From JAJPJX01 sp964568355 (GTDB taxonomy: Bacteria; Acidobacteriota; Terriglobia; Bryobacterales; Bryobacteraceae), in NCBI GenBank assembly GCA_964568355.1, contig CAZMRK010000591.1:1-6075 (forward strand): DNA of 6,075 bases, written 5' to 3'. A program made the translations under genes and the position numbers. The first letter of the stretch is position 1. Every line of letters starts with the position of its first letter. The notes under the pieces are model-generated. The model saw only the letters and a list, made by a program, of their open reading frames with translations. It ran no database searches and had not been told where the DNA came from. Positions 1 to 5,269 of the stretch are shown piece by piece.

Positions 1-764
1 CCTCCATACCCGATGCTGGTGCCGAGGAGCCAGGCGATACATGCCAGCGTCGGAAATACCGCATCGCCCGCGGGAGGCAGTATGGAAAGCGCTTCGGGTT
101 TCGCCGCCGCAAGATGCAGCGCAAGCTGGCTGGGACCGCCGGCGGCCAGGATCACCTTCACCGCCAGCACCACCGCTCCCGTTGCCATCACCGCGATCTG
201 CACAATGTTGCTGAGCACCACGCCCACGTATCCCGCCAGGTAGACGTAGCCGACCGAAAGGGGAAGAGCCAGAAGCAGAATCTCCGTCTTATTCCAACCC
301 AGAATCGGTTCGCCGACCTTCACCAGCGCCAGCAGCGAGATGCCGGTCCACGCCACCATGGCGATCAGCGAAGTCCTCAGCGCCAGCCAGACGCGCATCA
401 GGCTGGCCGGGCGGCCCTCGAAGCGCAGTTCATAGAATTCGAGTGTGGTGAATGTGTTGAGGCGTTTCCAGAAGACGGCGAACAGAATCGCTCCCAGGAA
501 CAGCGCGATGCCGAACCGGCTCAGGTAAAACCAGCAAACGTAGATGCCGGTGATGGCCGCCAGCCCGCCATAAGCGACGGCCGAATCGGCGCTCATCATC
601 GAGGCGGCATACGAAAGGCCGGTCATCCAGCCGGGCATGCTGCGGCCCCCGAGAAAATAGTTCTCCAGGCTTTTCCCTGCAAATTTCCGGCTGCGCCATC
701 CGATATAGGCGATCACGAACATGTAAGCGGCGATGATCAGCCCGTCGAACGCCGCCAGCTTCAT
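1..764 (-). CDS. Sodium:solute symporter (SSS family), N-terminal part
   Basis: Inner-membrane Na+-coupled symporter, cut by the left window edge after 254 residues (full members are usually about 450-600). The N-terminus MKLAAFDGLIIAAYMF starts TM1 (about residues 5-23). It is followed by the SSS-typical ENYFLGGRSMPGW segment (34-46) and a small, Ser/Ala-rich helix, SYAASMMSADSAVAYGGLA (51-69), in the region where SSS proteins line the substrate and Na+ path. Further hydrophobic helices lie at about 72-99, 122-148, 160-180, 182-208 and 236 onward. The usual TD-x-x-Q of this family appears as SNIVQ (185-189). The ATG overlaps the stop of the creatininase-like gene (ATGA), and only a weak purine-rich GAGAAG precedes it, so translation is probably coupled. 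The substrate is unknown: SSS proteins carry sugars, sialic acid, amino acids or monocarboxylates. The context suggests import of a product released by the exported hydrolase. Family call is firm. Confidence 0.93.
   Translation of the reverse strand, partial: MKLAAFDGLIIAAYMFVIAYIGWRSRKFAGKSLENYFLGGRSMPGWMTGLSYAASMMSADSAVAYGGLAAITGIYVCWFYLSRFGIALFLGAILFAVFWKRLNTFTTLEFYELRFEGRPASLMRVWLALRTSLIAMVAWTGISLLALVKVGEPILGWNKTEILLLALPLSVGYVYLAGYVGVVLSNIVQIAVMATGAVVLAVKVILAAGGPSQLALHLAAAKPEALSILPPAGDAVFPTLACIAWLLGTSIGYG
761..764 (-). other. ATGA stop/start overlap
   Basis: On the minus strand the ATG of the symporter and the TGA of the creatininase-like gene share four bases. This arrangement usually marks translational coupling and a common transcript, and it fixes the symporter start. 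Confidence 0.9.
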
Positions 765-1576
765 AACTTCTCGTTCCGGTAATTGAAGTCGACATCGGCG
801 CCTACCTCATACGCCCGGAATAATCGCGCGAACTCGATCAGGTTCTGAATGGTGCATTCCGCAAACTGCTTGCCCTTCTCCGGCGTGGCCAGCATCGGGT
901 CGCCTTCCACCCCTGACTCCGTGATGCGGCTCCAGCGGTTCACCATGTGGACCGGCCCTGACCCGAACAGATCGTCGAAAATGAACCGGTTTTGCCGCGA
1001 AGGAGTCTCCCGTGGCACCATCTTGTCGTGCTGCACCAGTTCCGGCTTGATGTGCAGGTACATTGCGGTTTCGAACTCGCAGGCATGCGCCATCCCGCCC
1101 GGGAACTCCGACTCCCGGAGCCGGTCTACCGCTTCGCGCGCCAGCGCCCAGTGGGCCACTGACCCGGCCAGCGCACGGGTGGTGTTGACGATGCGCCGCG
1201 CTGCAAGATTGCAGAGCATCTGGTTGCTGCCGTGCCCGTTTACGAAGATCACACGGTCGAATCCCTGCCGCACAAACGAATGCGCCACGTCGTAGCAGAA
1301 ATCAACGAAAACAGTCTCCCGGATGCTGATCGTCCCGGGAAAGCCCATGTTGTGCTCATTGAAGCCGTAATGAATCATGGGCGCCGTCAGGATCAACCCG
1401 TCGGAGCGCCGTGCGGCTTCTTCCGTGACGTGTTCCACCAGCACATTGTCGGTGTCGATGGGCAGATGATAGCCGTGCTGCTCGATCGCGGCCACGGGGA
1501 TCACAATCACCGCGCCGCGTTCGGCACGCTCCCGGACTTCGGGCCAGGTTAGGGTACGGTAGAGGTATTTGGTCAT
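761..1576 (-). CDS. Creatininase-family amidohydrolase-like protein
   Basis: A 271-residue protein of the creatininase superfamily, whose members are metal-dependent enzymes that mostly hydrolyse cyclic or linear C-N bonds (creatininase, formamidopyrimidine deformylase ArfB, mycofactocin peptidase MftE). Metal ligands are visible: E32 and H34 in IEQHGYHLPIDTD, D43 at its end, H115 in FVNGHGSN, and E167/E169 in the HACEFETA motif (164-171). True creatininase has NGHYEN, with its Glu as a ligand of the second metal. Here that Glu is replaced by Ser117, so the substrate is probably not creatinine. There is no signal peptide, so it should be cytosolic. It starts 11 nt after the glycosidase-like gene with no recognisable Shine-Dalgarno sequence, and its stop overlaps the symporter start, both pointing to coupled translation. 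The family call is strong; the substrate is unknown, perhaps a lactam or amide taken up by the neighbouring symporter (inference). Confidence 0.93.
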   Translation of the reverse strand: MTKYLYRTLTWPEVRERAERGAVIVIPVAAIEQHGYHLPIDTDNVLVEHVTEEAARRSDGLILTAPMIHYGFNEHNMGFPGTISIRETVFVDFCYDVAHSFVRQGFDRVIFVNGHGSNQMLCNLAARRIVNTTRALAGSVAHWALAREAVDRLRESEFPGGMAHACEFETAMYLHIKPELVQHDKMVPRETPSRQNRFIFDDLFGSGPVHMVNRWSRITESGVEGDPMLATPEKGKQFAECTIQNLIEFARLFRAYEVGADVDFNYRNEKL

Positions 1577-1587
1577 GGCAGTTCGTA

Positions 1588-3342
1588 TCAGGGAATAGAA
1601 TATCCCTGACGAAGGTCTTGAATCGCGCGGCGCAGCAGCGGTACTCCGACGGTGCGGCCGCGCTGTCCCAATCCCGGCTCCAGTCTGGCCAGCCGTGCCT
1701 CGATGGCGGCCAGGCGCGGCTTCAAAAGGACGCCATAAGAGCGGCCATCCACCGGGTTCGTGAGCTCCCGAAATGAGCCGCTGATCGGCCCCGTGCGCAT
1801 AAACTCGAACAGGCTCAAGGTGAGATCCACCAACTCCGGATCCGCGCCTTCGCCAAAGAAATAAGTGAGCAGGCGCTGGCGGAATCCGTCCCAGCTTAAC
1901 TGGGGATCGAAGGTGAACTCGCTATAGGCAAAGCGGGTCAGGCGGTACGGGATGGCATCGACCGGAAAAGGAACCGTGCGCCCGAAGACGGAATGGCTGT
2001 TGAAACCGGGTTCGAAAGCGACCACATATCCGGCCAGGTGATCCTGCTGGATGCGGCGCGCTTTCTCGCCGATGTCCCGCAGCGGCAGGGCATAATATTG
2101 GTCCCAGTGCATGGCATTTGCCGAAAGCTCCCGCAGCGGCGTGAGCACCCCTTCGCTGTCCTGCAAAGCCCAGTTCTGGCGAACCTCCAGGAAGTAATAG
2201 CGGGGATCCCGAAAGTTCTGCCGCAGCTCGTCGTAATACTTGACATCCCATTTATGGGCTTCAGGGTAACCGATGCCCCACACCAGTTTGGCCTTCGGAT
2301 ATTTTTTCCACAGATCCGCGGAAAAATCCTTCAGGAACGCCGGAGAGGCCTGGCCGCTGACCTTCGATCCGAATTCATCCACCGGCTTCTGGCAGGCGGG
2401 GTCTTTGCAGGCGTACTCGCCTTCGTCGCCGATCTCCAGCCACATTCCATCGGCCTCCGGGAAGGCGTCGTATAGCTCCAGCAGGTACCGCTTCATCGCC
2501 TGCCGGGCCGCTGGAAGAGTTCGCGACATAAAGGGGATGCCCGGATCGCGGAGTTCGGAGTGGTACTTGGCGATATCGTCGATCCCGAACCAGGCAAAAA
2601 CGCCCGTACCCAGATAGAACTCGATGCCCCGGCTGTGCGCATGCTGGATGAGCTGGCGAATATCATCGGTGGTGAGAGGGGTCTCCGGATAAATGAAGCT
2701 TTCCGGAAACTGCTTGGACCGGAAGATGCCGGAGAGCCAGAAGTAGATCAGGTTCATCCCGTCATCGGCCATCGCATCAATGACTTTTTCCCAGTCCTGC
2801 CGGGTGTAGCGCGGCGCCAGCCCCCAGCAAACCAGGTTATAGGTTCCGCGGTTGCGGATCGGCGATTCGCGCCGGACCGTCGCCGTCTGGAAACCCACGC
2901 CCGTTCCCTGAGCCTGCATCCCAAACCCGGCCAGGTAGACGGCGCCGTTGAACACCCCCCGGCTACCCCGGGCGGCCACCGCGAGGGTATCCGGCCCAAT
3001 CTGGCGGATCAGAAATCCATCCTCCGACTCGGGAGGTTCGACCCCGGCCAGCAGGGAGTTATCGGAGGGTGTGCCGATGACGATCGTGGACCGCGTAGCC
3101 ACCGTCGCGCCCGCCCGTGCCACCGGTAGCTCAAACCCGAAAACCTCTCGGGCCGTCCGGCTAATCCGCTCTACCGCCAACTGTTCTAGGGGGGTGGGGT
3201 GCGGAGGGGCGACGATGGTGGCCACGGCTCGAGTTCCGTCAAATGCCGGTAAGTACCGGTTGTCCAGGCCGATACGATTACCGGCCGCCATCGCGGCGGG
3301 TACCGCCAGAAGCGCAAGCCAAGCCGAGGTCTTCAACGCCAT
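1588..3342 (-). CDS. Secreted glycoside hydrolase-like TIM-barrel protein (GH20/GH67-like architecture)
   Basis: A 584-residue exported protein. Residues 1-20 form a signal peptide (Lys4, hydrophobic LALLAVPAAMAA, likely cleavage after Ala19 or Ala20). Residues about 40-155 resemble the alpha/beta domain that precedes the barrel in GH20 and GH67 enzymes: a PLEQLAVERI helix, a STIVIGTPSDN strand-turn, then DGFLI and a GVFNGAVYLAGF helix. From about 160 a TIM barrel begins with IRNRGTYNL and DWEKVIDAMADDGMNLIYFW. W301-L-E-I-G-D-E307 places an Asp-Glu pair after Gly, as in the GGDE motif of GH20, making D306/E307 candidate catalytic residues. Two cysteines (C312, C317) follow at once. The C-terminal part (about 500-580) looks helical. 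GGAGG lies 3 nt before the ATG, and a strong promoter candidate sits just upstream. It probably cleaves or binds a glycan or glycoconjugate outside the cytosol. The exact GH family is uncertain, and a non-catalytic role is possible. Confidence 0.8.
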   Translation of the reverse strand: MALKTSAWLALLAVPAAMAAGNRIGLDNRYLPAFDGTRAVATIVAPPHPTPLEQLAVERISRTAREVFGFELPVARAGATVATRSTIVIGTPSDNSLLAGVEPPESEDGFLIRQIGPDTLAVAARGSRGVFNGAVYLAGFGMQAQGTGVGFQTATVRRESPIRNRGTYNLVCWGLAPRYTRQDWEKVIDAMADDGMNLIYFWLSGIFRSKQFPESFIYPETPLTTDDIRQLIQHAHSRGIEFYLGTGVFAWFGIDDIAKYHSELRDPGIPFMSRTLPAARQAMKRYLLELYDAFPEADGMWLEIGDEGEYACKDPACQKPVDEFGSKVSGQASPAFLKDFSADLWKKYPKAKLVWGIGYPEAHKWDVKYYDELRQNFRDPRYYFLEVRQNWALQDSEGVLTPLRELSANAMHWDQYYALPLRDIGEKARRIQQDHLAGYVVAFEPGFNSHSVFGRTVPFPVDAIPYRLTRFAYSEFTFDPQLSWDGFRQRLLTYFFGEGADPELVDLTLSLFEFMRTGPISGSFRELTNPVDGRSYGVLLKPRLAAIEARLARLEPGLGQRGRTVGVPLLRRAIQDLRQGYSIP

Positions 3343-3345
3343 TGC

Positions 3346-3350
3346 CCTCC
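3346..3350 (-). promoter_or_regulatory. Ribosome binding site of the glycosidase-like gene
   Basis: GGAGG followed by GCA and then ATG. The spacing of 3 nt is shorter than the usual 5-9, but no other start is near, and the signal peptide directly follows this ATG. Confidence 0.7.
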
Positions 3351-3364
3351 AGTATGACCAGTAT
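3349..3364 (-). repeat. Tandem ATACTGG repeat, 9-bp period
   Basis: On the minus strand ATACTGG occurs twice (3364-3358 and 3355-3349), separated by TC. The pair spans the predicted transcription start and runs into the ribosome binding site. It may be a direct-repeat protein binding site, but the units are short. Confidence 0.4.
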
Positions 3365-3367
3365 TAT
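3357..3367 (-). promoter_or_regulatory. Shared motif ATAATACYGGT, glycosidase-gene copy
   Basis: ATAATACTGGT on the minus strand overlaps the -10 hexamer of the internal promoter and the first ATACTGG repeat. It differs at one base from the copy upstream of the TonB-dependent receptor. Confidence 0.4.
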
Positions 3368-3392
3368 CGGTTTGGGACGGCGCGCTTGTCAA
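3363..3392 (-). promoter_or_regulatory. Internal sigma70-type promoter upstream of the glycosidase-like gene
   Basis: On the minus strand a perfect TTGACA (3392-3387) is followed after 18 nt by GATAAT (3368-3363), five of six bases matching TATAAT. The TGA of the TTGACA is the stop codon of the TPR gene. The predicted transcript start is near 3356, about 14 nt before the ATG. It would drive the glycosidase-like, creatininase-like and symporter genes independently of the upstream pair. Its function is inferred from sequence only. Confidence 0.6.
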
Positions 3393-4375
3393 GGCTCAAA
3401 TCGGCGGCGGGTCGCGGCGGTCGCATCCCCCATGCCGCCGCTGATGGCGGCGCGGCGGCGAAGCTCGAAGTAGCGGGATCGCTCCTTACGGCTGAGCTCG
3501 GGCTGCTGTGCGGCGTCGAAGACCTGAGCCAGCAGCAGATGGGGCGCGGGGTCGTCCGGCCGGGCGGCGGCCAGTTCCTCCAGCAGCGCCCGGGCCTGAG
3601 CGCTTTTGCCGGCGGCGATCCAGGCGCGCGCCAGCTCCAGGCGGGCTTCGCTGGAAGTCAGCGGCTCCAGCCGGCGGACCGCCTCCTCGATGCGGCCGCT
3701 GCGCAGCGCCAGACGGCCCAGCGCCAGGCCGGCTCCCGGGTGGCCGGGGCTGGCGGCCAGTGCCTTGCGATAGGCTGCCTCGGCTTCCTCGAAGCGGCCG
3801 CTGGTTTCCAGCTCGTAGCCCAGCCGGAATTGCGCATCCGCCGAGCTTGGAGACACTTTGGCGGCCCGCTCGGCGGCCTCTAAAGCCCGATCAAGCTGGA
3901 AGTTACGATGATGGGCGTCGGCCAGCAGCAGGAGCAGATTGCGGTCGTCCGGAGCCTGGGCAAGGGCCTCGGTCAGGATGTCCGCGGCATCGAGAGAATA
4001 ATCCTGATCGAGATAGAGGACTGAGAGCAGACGCATCGCTCCGGCATGCTTTGGATTGAGGGCATGGGCGCACCGCAGGCTCCGAATCGCCTCGATCTTC
4101 CGGTTAGTCTCCGCCAACACCACCCCGAGGAGGTAACTGGCTTCAAATGAGGAGGATTCAAGCTCCACCGCGCGGGTCAGCGGAGCGACGGCATCACCCG
4201 GCCGCGATTCCTTATAAAGCGTCAGGCCGAGATTAAAGTGGGCCGGAAAGGATGCCGGCTGCAGCTCGCAGGCTCGCCGGAAAGCGCGCTCGGCCTGGGC
4301 AAGCTGGCCGGGCTGGTCCTGCGCCAGACCGGCGGCGGTGTAGAGCAGCGCGGCCCACAGAATCCGCCGCGCCAC
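3389..4375 (-). CDS. Tetratricopeptide-repeat protein, probably exported
   Basis: A 328-residue protein made almost entirely of TPR units, helix-turn-helix scaffolds for protein-protein contacts. Repeats with 34-residue spacing run from about 41-74, 75-108, 109-142, 143-176 and 177-210, then slightly shorter ones at 211-240, 241-273 and 274-305, most ending in a proline (the xLxP turn). The N-terminus MARRILWAALLYTAAGLAQ reads as a short signal peptide with cleavage after Ala18. However, residues 9-40 also fit a TPR consensus (G16, A28, F32, A35, P40), so location is not certain. The start is GTG, 3 nt after the regulator stop, with a strong Shine-Dalgarno (GGAGGTGA) formed from the last codons of that gene. 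The C-terminal tail is Arg/Ala-rich. No enzyme domain is seen. It could be a partner or assembly factor for the receptor or hydrolase of this locus (inference). Confidence 0.92.
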   Translation of the reverse strand: MARRILWAALLYTAAGLAQDQPGQLAQAERAFRRACELQPASFPAHFNLGLTLYKESRPGDAVAPLTRAVELESSSFEASYLLGVVLAETNRKIEAIRSLRCAHALNPKHAGAMRLLSVLYLDQDYSLDAADILTEALAQAPDDRNLLLLLADAHHRNFQLDRALEAAERAAKVSPSSADAQFRLGYELETSGRFEEAEAAYRKALAASPGHPGAGLALGRLALRSGRIEEAVRRLEPLTSSEARLELARAWIAAGKSAQARALLEELAAARPDDPAPHLLLAQVFDAAQQPELSRKERSRYFELRRRAAISGGMGDATAATRRRFEP

Positions 4376-4378
4376 CGC

Positions 4379-4386
4379 TCACCTCC
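4379..4386 (-). promoter_or_regulatory. Shine-Dalgarno overlapping the regulator stop codon
   Basis: On the minus strand GGAGGTGA is built from the last two Arg codons (CGG AGG) and the TGA stop of the regulator gene. The GGAGG core lies 6 nt before the GTG of the TPR gene. It supports the GTG start and suggests the two genes are translated in a coupled way. Confidence 0.85.
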
Positions 4387-5131
4387 GCTTCAAGCCAGCG
4401 ACAGCCGCCGGATTGTTGGCGATTTCATTGAGCCGTGAGACGGTGTCGCCGACATGGTCCTCCATCTCATGGGCGGCCCGGTCGGGATCGTGCGAGCGAA
4501 TGGCTTCGTAGAGGCGGCGGTGCGATGCATACTCATCCAGCCGGTACTGATAGCCGACGTTGCCGCGCTCGATCACGGCGCCTCCCGAAGCCATTAAGAG
4601 GTTGAAAGAAGAGACGATCTTTTCCAGCACCTTGTTGTGGGTGGCCCGCGCTACAGCGACGTGGAACTGGGGGGTAACGCTGTACATCGGCTGGTTGCGG
4701 CTGGCGGCCCGTTCAATTTTGCGGAGTGCCTCTTCCATGGCCTCGAAGTCCTCGTCGGTCGCCGTGGTAGCCGCCAGCCGCGCCACACCGCTCTCGATGA
4801 CCCGCCGGGCAGCGGCGACCTCGGCAATCGCCTCGATGCCCAGAAGCGACGCCATAACATCCGCATTTACAACAAGTTCGGAGGGGATGCTCTTTATGTA
4901 GCAGCCGCGACCTGGCTGCATCTCCACCAGGTTCATCCCTACCAGGGCCTGCAGCGCCTCCCGCACGACGGTCCGGCTGACATCAAGCTGCCGAACCAGT
5001 TCCGGGACAGACGGTAACTGGCTGCCGGGAGGGTACTTGCCGTCGCGGATCCAGCCGAGGAGGATGTCCTGCACGTCGGAGGTGAGACTCTTGGGACGGG
5101 AGTAGGATTCGTCGGACACCGTGCCACGCAC
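4379..5131 (-). CDS. GntR-family transcriptional regulator, FadR subfamily (FCD domain)
   Basis: A 250-residue DNA-binding regulator. Residues about 14-80 are the GntR winged helix: SLTSDVQDILLGWIRDGKY, PPGSQLPSVPELVRQLDVSR, VVREALQALVGMNLVEMQPG and a GRGCYIK wing. Residues about 97-235 form an all-helical FCD effector domain. Three histidines sit where FCD proteins bind metal (H157 in QFHVAV, H204 in ASHRRLYEAI, H226 in EDHVGD, the last two 22 apart), but the usual Asp four residues before the first His is Thr153. Such regulators sense small carboxylic or sugar-acid metabolites and usually repress neighbouring catabolic genes. The start is GTG, with an in-frame stop shortly upstream and a weak AGGT before it. 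An internal GTG at codon 5 is a possible alternative. It is divergent from the TonB receptor and first in the leftward gene set, so it probably controls both sides and itself. Confidence 0.93.
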   Translation of the reverse strand: MRGTVSDESYSRPKSLTSDVQDILLGWIRDGKYPPGSQLPSVPELVRQLDVSRTVVREALQALVGMNLVEMQPGRGCYIKSIPSELVVNADVMASLLGIEAIAEVAAARRVIESGVARLAATTATDEDFEAMEEALRKIERAASRNQPMYSVTPQFHVAVARATHNKVLEKIVSSFNLLMASGGAVIERGNVGYQYRLDEYASHRRLYEAIRSHDPDRAAHEMEDHVGDTVSRLNEIANNPAAVAGLKRR

Positions 5132-5150
5132 TCGTATTACCTGTCACTGC

Positions 5151-5159
5151 ATTCTATCA
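5151..5159 (-). promoter_or_regulatory. Extended -10 promoter candidate for the regulator gene
   Basis: On the minus strand TGATAGAAT matches the extended -10 pattern TGnTATAAT at all but one base. No good -35 is seen 16-18 nt upstream, as is common for extended -10 promoters; that position is covered by a dyad. The predicted start is near 5144, about 13 nt before the GTG. Confidence 0.5.
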
Positions 5160-5169
5160 CGTGGAGCGG

Positions 5170-5199
5170 TTCGCGCTGGAAACAATCCAGTTGCGCGAA
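5170..5199. promoter_or_regulatory. Nested dyad, candidate operator
   Basis: An inner inverted repeat CTGGA-AACAA-TCCAG (5176-5190) sits inside outer arms TTCGCGC (5170-5176) and GCGCGAA (5193-5199). The TGG...CCA core recalls FadR-family operators, although the 7-nt gap is wider than in E. coli FadR sites. It covers the -35 position of the regulator promoter and lies just upstream of the receptor -35, a position suited to autoregulation and control of both directions. Binding by the local GntR protein is inferred. Confidence 0.45.
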
Positions 5200-5206
5200 A
5201 TTTCCA

Positions 5207-5241
5207 TTGACAGACCCGCGCACACGTGTTACCAATAATAC
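5207..5241 (+). promoter_or_regulatory. Promoter candidate for the TonB-dependent receptor
   Basis: A perfect TTGACA lies at 5207-5212. The -10 is less clear: TACCAA (5230-5235) has the ideal 17-nt spacing but only three matching bases, while AATAAT (5234-5239) matches five bases with a 21-nt spacer. The transcript would start near 5243-5247. Confidence 0.45.
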
Positions 5242-5245
5242 CGGT
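5235..5245 (+). promoter_or_regulatory. Shared motif ATAATACYGGT, receptor copy
   Basis: ATAATACCGGT lies 22 nt after TTGACA, and its 3' end forms the palindrome TACCGGTA (5239-5246). A nearly identical copy (ATAATACTGGT) lies 19 nt after the TTGACA of the internal promoter of the glycosidase-like gene. It may be a common -10 region or regulator site. Confidence 0.4.
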
Positions 5246-5256
5246 AGGACCCTAGA

Positions 5257-5264
5257 GGGGAGGG
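5257..5264 (+). promoter_or_regulatory. Ribosome binding site of the TonB-dependent receptor
   Basis: GGGGAGGG, with the GGAGG core ending 6 nt before the ATG at 5270. Strong and well placed, it sets the start codon right before a clear signal peptide. Confidence 0.85.
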
Positions 5265-5269
5265 AAAGC

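Noticed and set aside
114..782. 222-codon plus-strand open frame
   Set aside because: It is antisense to the symporter; the translation is rich in His, Arg and Gln with no domain, while the opposite frame gives clear membrane helices.
430..795. 121-codon minus-strand open frame
   Set aside because: It is a shifted frame inside the symporter and the end of the creatininase-like gene; Arg-rich, with no domain.
2092..2102. ATAATATTGGT, one mismatch to the shared promoter motif
   Set aside because: It lies inside the glycosidase-like coding region, encodes the opposite-strand residues DQYY, and is not near a promoter.
3343..3388. Possible terminator after the TPR gene
   Set aside because: No stem with a following T-run is present on the minus strand; the gap is better explained by a promoter.
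2948..3883. 311-codon plus-strand open frame
   Set aside because: It crosses two well-supported minus-strand genes and their gap, and its product has no recognisable domain and biased Ala/Gly/Arg content, typical of an antisense frame in GC-rich DNA.
3508..4059. 183-codon plus-strand open frame
   Set aside because: Antisense to the TPR repeats, dominated by Pro, Arg and Gly; a composition artefact.
5222..5229. Perfect palindrome ACACGTGT
   Set aside because: Eight bases alone are too short to call an operator, and it lies in the spacer of the receptor promoter; noted only as a possible minor site.
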